A DNA stretch of 64,000 bases, from NCBI RefSeq assembly GCF_018320785.1, contig NC_054877.1, positions 41,438,151-41,502,150 on the forward strand, read 5' to 3'. Made by a program: the position numbers and the translations under genes. This DNA is from Cheilinus undulatus (Eukaryota > Chordata > Actinopteri > Labriformes > Labridae). Each line of letters opens with the position of its first letter. Positions within the stretch are counted from its first letter, which is position 1. Shown here piece by piece: positions 1 through 10,733 of this stretch. The notes below the pieces were generated by a model. It searched no databases. It saw only the letters and a list, made by a program, of their open reading frames with translations, and was not told where the DNA came from.

Positions 1-296
1 AAAAAAAAAGCTATGCAGTAATCGACTTCTTAGGAATCCTCTGGATTTTATTACATCCTCCGCAGCAAAATTTATTTGGACTTCCAACATGGGATATCTA
101 CAGCAGAAAAAGGCATGCTGCTCTTTCACTCAATATCGGTTTAGCTTTTACAACAAATAACAGTCAGTGGCACACAGTAAGAGGAAGCCCACATTTCATC
201 CCAAAACAGCTGTCGCTTTTTACTTTAGGTTAAGTCGCACCTTATATTAAAATACCTGTTTGGAGATCCATATTCTCTTGTTGTTTTTGCAAATTA

Positions 297-337
297 GAAT
301 TTCCCCTGGGGATCAGTAAAGTATTATCTTATCTTAA
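297..337 (+). repeat. Retroposon 3'-tail-like motif
   Basis: The stretch beginning GAATTTCCCCTGGGGATCAG and running into TATC/TCTTA-like repeats resembles the 3' tail that many fish non-LTR retroposons leave behind. I recognise the motif by eye and cannot assign a family. Nothing else in 1-600 looks like a gene. A poly(A) run lies at about 560-572. Confidence 0.4.
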
Positions 338-742
338 TTAAGCTTCTTAGACTCAGTGCTTTGAGTTAACTTCAAAAGACTTTTTTCATTTCCTTGAGTA
401 GATTTATATACCAGTACTTTTAATTCTATTTGAGTACATGTTAACCGAAGTAACTGTACTTGTACTTGTACGTGAGTAGAGTAATCTGGTACTTCTCCCA
501 CCTCTCATTATATAATATGAAGTCTATCAAACCTCGTTGATGCAAATAAAGTTTCTTTAAAAAAAAAAAAAAGACGGAGTACTTCCGTTCTCATTGTATT
601 TTTACTTCCGGTTGCAACCATACCGATGGACGCTAGGCGCTGTGTAAGCCTGCACCTATCTTGTCTTTGTACAGAACTTTTTGTGAAACCAGCCCTAAGT
701 TGTTTTTTATTTGAATCAAGTTTTCTAAAACGTTTATTAATT

Positions 743-1073
743 ATGTCAAGTATTAATTGTTCGGTGAGAGGATGTCACAACAACTGGAGGAAAAGACGTG
801 AGTTTCTGGAGCAGGAATGTTTCGAACACCGACCCCAACTTAGGTGGCAGTGCTGCGGAGCCCCGTATGATCTTCACTCGCCCCCAAAAGATGAAGAGGA
901 TCGGAGAATGTGGCTGAAGGCCCTCAATCTGAAGAACCCACCAAAAGTCCCGTTTGTGTGTTCTTTTCATTTTGTTGATAAAAAACCTACCAGGGAGCAC
1001 CCTTACCCAGAGAAGTGGCTAGGTTATGATGCTCCTCTGAAGACTCCAAGGCAGAAGTTTGCCAGACATTTAA
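743..1073 (+). CDS. THAP-like zinc-finger protein, first coding exon
   Basis: From the ATG at 743 the frame codes 110 residues with a THAP-like C2CH pattern: Cys6-x4-Cys11 near the N-terminus, then Cys-x2-His in VCSFHF at about residue 73, followed by a conserved-looking tail FVDKKPTREHPYP...LGYDAP. Similar domains (the form with FVDGxPTxxxPYP and LGYD) occur at the N-terminus of transposon-derived DDE proteins in fish. That assignment is from memory. A plausible splice donor (AA|GTAAGG) follows residue 110 at 1074. Without splicing the frame runs to a stop at 1208-1210. An in-frame ATG also lies upstream at 626. The phase after the donor is 1, so it does not join in frame to the phase-0 exons of the gene that starts at 1729. 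No partner exon was identified. It may be the remaining end of a transposase gene or a domesticated THAP gene. Confidence 0.55.
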
Positions 1074-1635
1074 GTAAGGCTACAGTCTATCAAACTGCTC
1101 TGATAACAAACTTTTTATATATCCCATTTGTACACATTTTTTGTGATTTTAAGAATAATGATCGTCTGAAGCAGAGTGTAAACTCTGCTGAAAATACATG
1201 TAGAGTTTAGGCCTGAAATAGTAGCATATTAAAGAATAAAACCACTAAGAGTTAATGCACACCAATTATACACATATTGGAAACATCATACATACTTGTC
1301 TGAAAGGCCAGCACAAGCCAATATGTGTATATTTGTTTAAAAAAATGTTTTTTTGGCTACATGGCATATTATCCAGATACTACTATTTTGTTTTTCCTTA
1401 ATATAAGATGTCATAAGTTTTGTTGAGTCGAGCCAAATGATCCGGTTCACTGAAAAGAGCCTGAACTTCCCATCACTTGCATGCTGCTGTGTTGTGAGGG
1501 CTAAACAGTTTGCGCAAATGTTACGCAGATTGTTGTCTTACTAAAATGGCAATGAAGGTGCATAGCATATCACAGACACATGTTAAGCAATGAATGGGCG
1601 TCAGACTTTTTATACTGACACAACTTTTTCTCTGT

Positions 1636-1728
1636 TTGATATCTGATGAAGAGGAAGACCCATCAGCTTTGACGCCCGTTGGAGGAAGGCATTGCTCGAC
1701 GCTGTTATCAGGAGTAGAGGCACGGAAA
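1636..1728 (+). promoter_or_regulatory. 5' leader/promoter-proximal copy of acin1
   Basis: This block aligns by eye with 10647-10733 upstream of acin1. Shared strings include TGGAGGAAGGC, TTGCTCG and CACGGAAAATGGCGGAT (acin1 has GAACGGAAAATGGCGGAT). Homology in non-coding leader as well as exon means genomic DNA was copied, not a processed transcript. It probably supplies the promoter of the downstream chimeric gene. Confidence 0.65.
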
Positions 1729-4700
1729 ATGGCGGATTACGAAGATGTTAGAGCAGACGGAAACCCTCTCCTTTCCATTCGTATTACCGAGGTTAGAAGT
1801 GTCAGAGAGGAAATGGGGCTGCAAAAGACCGGGGAGAAGATTCCTCTCGTTCAAACGCCTGAGGAGGTGAGTTCTTAGGGGAAGTAACTAACTGTGATTC
1901 TGGCTGATGTCCGTTCGTTACTACCGAGCAATATTAGGTGATTTACAATCACCTCTACTCTGACAACGCGTTTCTTAGCCTCACATTTGCTAATCAATGT
2001 CTCAAGGGTGCACCAATCTAACTTTTAGTGTCGGACATCATAAACTAGTACGTTTATTTGAACGTTTCCGAAGTCGAATCAATTGCTCCTGATTTTCTAA
2101 GGCTCAAATAATCTAACATTTACGGTAATAGCTGTAAATCATGGAAGCCCATTTCCGCCACTTAAAAAGAAAAATGTGGAAGTTAGGCAACTAAGAAAAA
2201 AAAAATCCTATATCATAATCATGAGACAAAAAGTCAAAATTATGAGATATACCCAGCTATTGGAGTTGGTATAGGGGCTTAAAAAGTTGCATTGGTGCAC
2301 TCCCTTATAATAAATGGTTAATATAGAGTGTGTGTATTATTTTCAGGAGGATGATGACGTTTTGGAGGTGCCATTGACGCAACCAGCTCATCTCATTCAA
2401 CCTACATATGAGGCTAAACCATCAGAAGACGCTGGTGTGATGCTGCTGAAGACTCCTGTAGTCTGGTCACCTCATACAGTTAAGGTTGGTTTTACTGTGT
2501 AAACTTCACTCTCACTTATTCCTAAACATGGGATTGTAGCCTGATGGATTATTTAAGTTATTATCAATATGATTTCATTTTTTTCTTCCTCAGGCAGCTG
2601 TAAGCAGATTATCAGCAGTGCAGCCTGCACAGTCAAAGACTAGCCCGCCTGTGCCTTCGGAAACAACACAAGAAAACAATTCTGACACACTGCCAAAAGC
2701 TACAGTAACATGGTCTCCTGTTGCCGTGAAGGTTCGACATCTTGTTAGATATTAATGTAGCTCTAAGTAATGTCTGGCAGCATTGACACTCCTCTTCACT
2801 GTCTCACCCGGACAGGCTGCTGTGAATAGAATATCAGAGAAGCACCAGACTCAGCCCACCCAGCCTGCACTGCCCAGTCCACTTGCAGCAGATAAACTTC
2901 CAGCAGATGATGCTCTAAAGTCAACAATGCCGACTGAACAAAGCAGTGAAGAACTGCGAGAAGAGAGGAGAAGAGAGATAAAGGTAATTATATCAGTCAC
3001 TCAAAGATCTTGTGTTTTTCTAGACAGAAGGCCATCAAATGCCTGCGAATGCATTTTTTAAAGTCATGGAGTGTGTGCCAATGATCAAGTAAAGCTGTGT
3101 ATATAGCTTAAGCAAGCTGTTTGTCTTGTGACACCACTTCAATGTTTCAGATAAATAAAAACAAGCTGTGGAATGCTCATCTTGCACTGTTTATGCACAC
3201 TATCAGGCTGTCTATGTGTGCAGAGTTTTCACGTTATCCTTTACCCCTTTCTACACATTATTTCTGAGTTCTGCAACAGTATAAGAAGTTTTATGAGGGA
3301 TTACTTGTTACTGTGTTACTGTCTTTCTTACAGTCATCGTTAGCAAAAGTAAATTTTGACTGAGTCACAAAATGTACTTTTGCTATCTGTTCCCAAAGTC
3401 TGTTTTAAGATAGGTGAATGGAGTTTCAGGTATGCTGCTCCTGCAGCCTGGAATCTGCTACAGGAGACCTTATGTCTTGTCGATCTTGCAAAGCTTTAAG
3501 CTGAAACCCATGTTCCTACTCTGAGAAAGAATAAACAATTTCAGAGAAGGAAGTGGTAGCTAAGGGTGTGGTTTAATTTCACTTTGAGTCGTTAAACAAT
3601 TGCATAAAGAGACTAGCTCAGATGAAGCTCAATTGACCAACTGGCTCCACTAGTGATGCAGTGTTCATTTTGGCAGCTATTTTTAATTTTGGTCTTAGTC
3701 TTTAGATGAAATGTCTTTAAGTTTTACCCTCATTATAGTCATTTTGAACCCTTTATAGCTTTGCTCTAGTTTTAGTCAACAAGAACTTAAAAGATTTTAG
3801 TCTAGTTTTAGTCCATAAAAGACCTCACATTTTAGTCTACTTTTAGTCCAAGCATTTATTCTCTTGCCTGAATCTGGTATCAAGTCATGGTGTGTTCTAT
3901 GCACTCTGCCAAACCTGGGATCCCTGCTTTCTACATCTGAGAGGCAGAATAACTACAGCTGCATTGTTTCTTGATGGATTTACCCACTGTTGAGAAATAT
4001 CAACTACATTACATTTTAGTCTAGTTTTCATCATCAACTTGACGAAAATCATCAAATTCTTCTAAACTAAGAGAAGATTTGGCACATTTTTCATAGGCGC
4101 AACCCACATTCTCAGCTCTGCTGCTCATCCCACACATGCATGATCCTTACAAATGTGGCATCATTTAAAAGGGTAATAAGCAGGCTTTCCAACAGTATAA
4201 GATTTATTACCAAGAAGCATTGTTACAACAAAGAAATAATGTACCAAACACAAATTGCCTTACTTTTTGTTTTATGTTGAGTTTAAATCAACTTTTAAAG
4301 GGAGCCACTTAGCCCATCTCTGAACTGTTTGTTTTAATGACTTCATAATGAACAATTTCTCACCCTTCACTTCAGAAATGGCAGCCTTGTTGACCTAAAT
4401 ACCCAAAAAATAAATCCAGTTATCCACATAGCTAAATGTTCACAAACGGCAATTAAAAGTTGTAGCTGATTTAATCCTGACACCATAACTTTCTTGAGGG
4501 ATTGTTTTATCCAAAGCTGAAGTCAAACTTGTTTATTGTTCATTAAGATGTGTTAATGCCAACATTTCCATTGTTTTAAAGATTATACAGAATGGACGTT
4601 ACCGTAAGAGCAGAGTACTCAGCGGCCCGTGGAGACAAGTTGGTGGTCTCCTTTTACGAGGAAGGTTTCAACGTCTCCCCAAAGCGTTGATGCAAGTTCC

Positions 4701-5259
4701 TGGATTTAGGGACCACATTGTAGCCGAAGTGCTCAAAGAACTGGACAAAGAATGTGAGACTCTCACCAGTGCAGCATTCAACTCAGCACTTCGAGAGAAC
4801 GACCCCGCAGCTCTGAAAGACTTCAGCTGGGACAGGGTGATCAGAGAGTGGAAGACAACAGCACCCACTTTTCTCAAGTTCCTCCGACGTGCAAGCAAAG
4901 TCTATGAAAACCAGTCGCTAACACCTAAAGACAAGTCATTACCTATGGCCATGGGCGGAGCATTATTATTAAGAGCACGGTCTCCCTGCATGTGTGCTCC
5001 GCAATACATCAACTCTATGATCCTAAGACAGGGAGGGACAAAAAAGAGGTGTGTTTCACGGTTAAACAGACTTGGCCTCTGTATGTCTAACCGCAGGAGC
5101 CTGTTGAGACTGAAAGATGCTAAAAAATCCCAGGCTCCCACGAAGCAAAAACCTGAAGAGACAGATACTGAAATGCCTGCTATCAGTGAAGAAAACAGAT
5201 ATTCAAACAAAGAAGAAGAGGACAGCGATGTTCCTGAGATAACATACATTGTGTCTTAA
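1729..5259 (+). CDS. Chimeric gene: acin1 exon-1 copy joined to an unrelated fish multicopy-type domain
   Basis: Five exons, all split in phase 0 with GT-AG borders: 1729-1866, 2347-2484, 2594-2731, 2816-2983 and 4582-5259, giving a 419-residue protein. Exon 1 (46 codons) is a diverged copy of acin1 exon 1, also 46 codons: MADYEDVRADGNPL against [14 protein letters not shown]. Its SAP DNA-binding motif is eroded, but GLxKxGxK survives. Exons 2 and 3 (46 codons each) end in similar modules, VVWSPHTVK and VTWSPVAVK. Exons 3 and 4 start with AAVSRLS and AAVNRIS. The last exon codes about 225 residues with PWRQVGGLLLRGRFQRLPKA, DFSWDRVIREWKTTAPTFLK and CAPQYINSMILRQGG. I recognise this only as an uncharacterised domain of large fish and invertebrate gene families, possibly linked to mobile elements. 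Its function is unknown. The full set of open frames argues that this is a live gene rather than debris. Confidence 0.72.
3415..3505 (+). repeat. LINE ORF2 C-terminal remnant
   Basis: The translation YAAPAAWNLLQETLCLVDL followed by a stop resembles the 'APxLWNxLP' end of fish L2/Rex-type reverse-transcriptase ORFs. It sits in intron 4 of the chimeric gene (2984-4581). The rest of that intron, including a TTTTAGTC-rich stretch at about 3690-3850, shows no exon that I can support. Confidence 0.35.
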
Positions 5260-5375
5260 TGCATAACAAGACTAAACATTTAGTTTGAGAGCAGAAACAC
5301 CTTAGACAGCATGTAGCTACAGTGCATCAGACATGCTAGATAATGATGTGACATGATTCAGCTTCACACGATTTA

Positions 5376-5381
5376 AATAAA
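5376..5381 (+). terminator. Poly(A) signal of chimeric gene
   Basis: An AATAAA hexamer lies about 120 nt after the stop codon at 5257-5259. It is the first canonical signal in the forward direction. Confidence 0.5.
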
Positions 5382-5644
5382 AATGCTGACAAGAGATGTT
5401 GTTATTGACATTATTAATACAATAATGTTCAGAAAATGAATGCCACTGTTTTTTTGTTGGTACATATCTTAACTGTGGTACCTTGCTGCTACAATAGCTA
5501 TTGATAGCATCAACCAAGCTGTGCCCTTTTCCCATGAAATGAAAGAAATATCCACAAGTGCTGGCTGTAATGGTAGAAACTAAGAACAAGTCACTGCTGA
5601 ACAACTGCCATTAAAAATCTACTGATAGATACAGCACAGATTTA

Positions 5645-6000
5645 CCTACATTTTTGTATGTAGCAATTTTGAAATCTAGCAAAGCAGATGGATTGGCCAG
5701 ATCCATCTTGCTATGCTCCAATCTGAAACGACTGTGCCAGCTCTAAAAACAGACCTGACCCAAGAGAAAGAGGTGGAAGCTACAGGCAGGTTTTAGTAGC
5801 ACTTGAAGCCGATAGCAATGGCTGCCACTGGTGTCGTGTTTAGCTCTGATGGATCTATAGTATCAGAGCAAATTGATCAGAATTGGACCACCTTTCTTTA
5901 TTAAAATGAGCAAAGAGCCACACTGAAAGCTTCTCTTGGCAGAGAAGATTGTTTGGCGCTTTCTCCTCCGGCCTTGGCATAAGTTTACACACATCCAGTG
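5645..6000 (+). repeat. Interspersed repeat family A, copy 1
   Basis: This region shares ordered blocks with 49515-49920: GCAAAGCAGATGGATT, ACGACTGTGCCAG, GGCAGGTTTTAG/GGCAGGGTTTAG, AATGGCTGC, CACACTGAAAGCTT and a final CACAAGTTT/CATAAGTTT. The order and spacing show one dispersed, non-coding element family. A weaker related fragment lies near 60365-60415. Confidence 0.6.
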
Positions 6001-7180
6001 TCAGGTTGAAGCTGTAGAAAGCGATTTATTTTTAGTGTCATATGTCCTCAAAAACAACAGAACCCGTCAGGGTCTTGTTATCGAAGCCATCTAACAGAAT
6101 AACACACTTCTGCAACGCCTCCGCGCTGCACTCTCTCTTAAGGAAAACCAGCAAGGGATGATGCTCCAGCCAATGAGGAGGCTAGTACTCGCAGCTAATC
6201 AAGGCTCAGGTCAGAGGGAGCGTTCCTATCGGCTGCTGTAGTAGGTGAGCTTGTGCCTCTCAGCTCAGTGAGAAGTTGATGCAATTGCGGAGTTACCGGT
6301 GGTGTTCGGTCCTCTGTAGAATTTGTTCATGCTGAGACAAAGTGTTTTCTTACCTGTGATTCGGCCATTGATTTCAGTGGAAAAGCAGAGCAAAATCACT
6401 CCACGAGAGCTTTGCCACTGTCAGTATTGGATTCAGCGGACATGCATAGGAGGAGGTATGAGAGAAGAGGGATGGACTTAGTGCAAATTTTCACTCTGCC
6501 TAGAGCAGTTAACATTTCAATAAAGGGCAAGTGTGATGTTTGCAGTGGAAATATATTTAGGGAATAAACAATGACGTCTCTGGATTAACCTGCTTAAGCA
6601 AGAATAGCGGGCTGTTGCTATAATCCTCAAAGAGCACATACTGTAGGTCGGGGTCCATCAACTAAATTTCTACAAGAGTCAGCTTTTTCCTGTACAGGCA
6701 CTGTCAGGGCAGAACTTTCAAATAAACTAAAGAAATCTTGAAAATAGTCTAAGTGACATATTTTTGTTTAAATATTTTTTTTTCCAATGTCAGTAATTTT
6801 TAGGCTGTAACAGTGAGATCAGTCCTATTATAGCAGCCAGCCACATGGGGGGTGTTTGAGATATTTTAGCTGAATATTTGTGACTGACGTACCTTGACCA
6901 TCACTGGGTTTGACGGTACGTTCTGTGTAGTGATGTGTGAAAATCCCAAGCAGGAAAACTGTACTCTGAAAATGCCAAAAGTCGAAAGTTGACATACAAA
7001 AAGTCTGTTTCTTTTATGATGAATGGAAGGGTAAATGCGTGTTTAATGCAACATATTTGCTAATAATGGCTGATGGTAGATTTCTGAAAAATGGATGAAA
7101 CAGTCATTCATGATGAAGCTGTTACAATCTCATTTGTTTTTGGAGTTGTTTTAATAGCTCCAGTTTATATAAAAAAAATA

Positions 7181-7199
7181 CCCCCCCCCCCCCCCCCCC
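7181..7199 (+). repeat. Poly(C) run of 19
   Basis: An uninterrupted run of 19 C follows AT-rich sequence. Its length may be an assembly estimate. It is not near any coding exon. Confidence 0.9.
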
Positions 7200-9108
7200 A
7201 AAATACCACATTTTGTTTTCCTCTGCACATGTGCTGAATTTGATGATGTTCTGGGGACTGGATGTGACCCCCGGACCACCAGTTGATGATTAAGAAAAAG
7301 GTAGTAGAAGAATTTCTTTTTCTGTGAATAAAATCTTACTTTGCTTTGTTCATCTTTTCACTGGCTTTAAATGTCTAAGATAAGATTTGGACAACAATGA
7401 AACAGTATTGTGACTGTCTTCTGCAGTGTTTTTTTTTTTTCACCACCTACTGCTCGACTTCTTAAAACTTGCGTAACAGTAAAAATCTGTTTACATTTGG
7501 TGATACATTTGAACTAAAACCCCACCATTGTGCTGAATGTTTAAAAAATGCATGAAGGAATTTTTGTCAGAGTTGGCACACTTGCCTTGAGGGTAAACTG
7601 ACTACATTTTGGTTAAGAGTCATGTCTTTATGCATCACTTTGACCCTGATACATGTTACTGGCATTGAAATTCAATGTTTGTGCCAAACATGCACCTACA
7701 ACAAATCTACCGGTCATCACTTCAAACCACCAAGGCCTTCCTCTTTACCCACCACTGCACTTTCACTGATAAGAATGTATTGCAGAGTCATATAGTTCTC
7801 GTTTTTATTAATTTAACCATCTCTACTCTGCACTGTTGCCACATGTTCTTGTTATCTCAAGACAAGTTCATTATGATGTCTGAAAAAAAAACATGAAAAC
7901 ATTAAGCTTTGATATAAAAGGAAAATCCAAAAAATAGTTTGAATAACTTCATAAATTGTGGGAGCGTTCTGATCCTAAAATGAGTGTAAAACTAAGATAA
8001 GGTTTTAGGACAAAGAAGCTAAATCAGCTCTCCTCACATATTTACAGGCAGATTTGAAAGAATCTGTTTAAACAGAGTTAGTTAGCCATTATAAACATTC
8101 ACATTATTCACAGTTGAAGCTGCACCTTCAACATGTCCTCACATAATGACAACAAGAATAGACTAAGATAAATCAAAGATGCTAAAAAAAGATGAAAAGA
8201 AATCCAAAACGAGCCTGCAGCTTTGAAACATGACAGCGATGGGCTACATGATCCTGTTGCTGAAGAGGAGAAAAAACTATGATGAAGCATGAAAAAATAG
8301 GACACAAGCCATGGCAGGCTTCCTTTCACTGTGGTGTGAATTTCAGAGATCAAATCTCTAAAGAGTCCTTCAACACAAAGACAACCAAGGACCATGAGGA
8401 CTCTATGCTGATGGCAGGTTTTGTTTTCACATATTCAGTCAGAGGGAACCTTTCTGGATCCATCAGTTGGATGCATTCATGCACTTCTCAGCTAGAGGAT
8501 TGGGTCCCCAAGGTGAGTCAGATGCTTTTGTGCTCCATTCCCCTAGTTAAACAGTAATTAGTCAAAAAATAAAATGTGTAGCCTACATACAGAATATACA
8601 CAGATTTAATTACTAATTTAACATAGCTGTTTACACAGCTATGTTCCATACCTTCACACAACTTACATATAGAAATGATTGCTCAAATAGCATAAAAAAT
8701 ACAATGTGGAAGATAATTTTTGTTTAGTTAAGGTATAGGCTGATGACCACAAAATAAAGGGAAAATATTTGTTTTTGTATTTAGTGAAAGTATCTATCTT
8801 TTATTTACAGATGTATCATTTAATATCACCTAATCATTGTTATATTTCTACACATTTTGGTGAGGCTACACAGTCTTTCTTTTGGTACATTTGTCAAATT
8901 GGCTTATTCAGTCTTTTCAACTCTGTTCAAACCCCAACTTTGTTTTCTTAAACACAGTACATATAAAAGTGTTCAGCCCTTTTATTGATTTTATAAATTA
9001 ATGATGGTCAGTATAATGCAGCTTTTTTTAAAGTCAAAGTGAAAACAGATTTTTACAAAGTAATGCTGATTAAATAAGAACATGCAATGTGTAAGTGACC
9101 CCTTATCT

Positions 9109-9690
9109 ACCCCCTTCAAGTCAGGATTGGATTGAGGTCCAGGGCCACTCCAGAACAATCACCTTGTTGTCTTTAAATCATTTCTGTGTAGCTTTCGTTG
9201 TATACGTCGTGTCATTGTCTTGCTGGAAAATAAATTGTCCAAGCCGACTGAATACGATTGTCCTCCAGGATTCAGCTATGTTTTGACAAATGTATTTTAC
9301 CCTCTTCCTTTACAAGCCTCCAGGGTCAGCTGCTGAGAAGCATCCCCACAGCATGATGCTACCACTACTGTGCTTCACAGTGGTCTTGCATCTTGTCTGA
9401 TGGTCAGAAAGCACCATTTTGGTCTCATCAGACCAAAGAACTGTCTCCCACTTCACCATGGAGTCTCCCACATGCCTTTTAGTGAACTCTAGTCGAGATT
9501 GTTCGACAACAGTGACTTTCTCTTTGCCACTCTCCCATAAAGCTTTGACTGGTGATGAAGTCAGGCAACAGTTGTTGTATGCAGAGTCTCTCCCATCTCA
9601 GCAGCTGAAGCTTGTACCTTTGTCGAAGAAGTCATGGGTGTCTTGGTGGCCTCTCTCTCTGGTCTCCTCAAACTGGGATGAGAGCTGGGG
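9109..9690 (-). pseudogene. Tc1/mariner-like transposase remnant
   Basis: On the minus strand, degraded pieces of a Tc1-type DDE transposase can be read in order: WETVLWSDETK, GSIMLWGCFSA, FQQDNDTTYTTK and VIVLEWP. The last is followed by a decayed form of the usual DLNPIE motif. The first catalytic Asp (SDETK) and second Asp (QQDND) blocks are visible. The reading frame is broken by stops and indels, so it is dead. Inverted terminal repeats were not located. Confidence 0.8.
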
Positions 9691-9706
9691 AGATGCATGC
9701 GGGAAA

Positions 9707-9783
9707 GTGCCACAGTGGATTCGAACCTGTGCTGCCCGCATAAATGTGCCGCACCTAAAACCACTAGGCAACCTGCTCCCCGT
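9707..9783 (-). repeat. tRNA-derived SINE-like fragment
   Basis: On the minus strand an A-box-like TTGCCTAGTGGTTTTAG is followed about 35 nt later by a canonical B box GGTTCGAATCC. This is the layout of a tRNA-related RNA polymerase III promoter. The region does not fold as an obvious intact tRNA, so a SINE head is more likely. It directly abuts the Tc1-like remnant. Confidence 0.55.
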
Positions 9784-10469
9784 TGCTGTAAAAATTAACT
9801 GGGTGACTTGGTTCTAATGCTGCGCTCCATGTACCTTGGACGTCAGAGTTGGGGATGACAAAGCAGCCAAGCTGAATGCATTCTAGTTGCTACAGGCTGG
9901 TATCTTGAGGTACTAAAGTTGCTCTGAGTTGGAATTCTGAGTTCTGGTCACATTTGTGATGATCTATCCGACTGGCAACCCAGGTACAGAGTTAGATGGA
10001 ATGCATTAAGTGGCTATGTCAGAAGGCACCAGTTTAGCCGATAGAAAAAAAATCAGCTGCAGTAGCCTAGTTTTAACCTGTAGATGGCAGTAACTGCAAA
10101 TTTCTTTGACACAGTGTAAGATTTAAAACTTTGTGCTCCTAACTTACTCATCAAACAACAGGAGAAAATTTCAGTCATTGTTTTCAGCTAAAAATGGGTC
10201 TTAGGATTTAGTTCAACTTTAACATGGCCGCTCATTAAACTTTGTACCAGTTTCTTTCAGCCCAACAAGCCTGCTGGGTTGAATGAAGCTATATGTGGCA
10301 AATTAAATTAACATGAAGTCCAAGCTAATCAGTCTTAACATAAATATCATTAAATCCTTACCACCTTTAAAGTAACGCATTTTAGTTTGGTATAAATAAG
10401 GGAGGAAAAGGCAAAAGTTGCCTCTTTATGTAAAAAAAAAAAATACAGGAAGAGTGAATGTGGCCGAAA

Positions 10470-10733
10470 ACTTTGTTCTCTCGGGCGTCAAGTTTGCGCA
10501 GAATTTGCGCAGAACAAATTAAAAATATTTAAACCGTAAAACCGACGTAATATGTTTAAGGCTAATACATGTTATGCTGATGTTTATTGCAAACTGTTTA
10601 ATTTATTTAAAGTGTAATACAAGAAACGCTTTGTTTTCTGTTATTTGAAGAGGGGGAAGTCGTCGTCGATGACGCTGGCTGGAGGAAGGCGTTGCTCGTC
10701 GCTCTCGCTGGGAACTGACTAGAGGAACGGAAA
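10470..10733 (+). promoter_or_regulatory. acin1: acin1 promoter and 5' leader
   Basis: The sequence turns CpG-richer (TCGTCGTCGATGACGC, GCGTTGCTCGTCGCTC) just upstream of the acin1 start, and the CpG content continues into intron 1. The transcription start cannot be fixed from sequence alone. The same leader occurs, diverged, at 1636-1728. The start context is GGAAAATGGCGG, with A at -3 and G at +4. Confidence 0.6.

Larger units (their letters stand above)
5400..10450. other. Intergenic spacer between chimeric gene and acin1
   Basis: No coding exon could be supported. The spacer holds interspersed-repeat copies (about 5645-6000), a 19-base poly(C) run, a Tc1-like transposase remnant and a tRNA-like SINE fragment. 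Short open frames here have no recognisable protein pattern. A slightly GC-richer patch at about 6110-6480 has no clear start codon or donor. Confidence 0.5.

Noticed and set aside
743-1866. THAP exon as the 5' end of the acin1-like chimeric gene
   Set aside because: The THAP donor leaves phase 1, whereas all later exons need phase 0. The acin1-type exon also has its own duplicated leader and start codon.
9707-9783. Functional tRNA gene
   Set aside because: Internal A and B boxes are present but a paired acceptor stem and normal anticodon arm are not evident. A SINE-like origin fits better.
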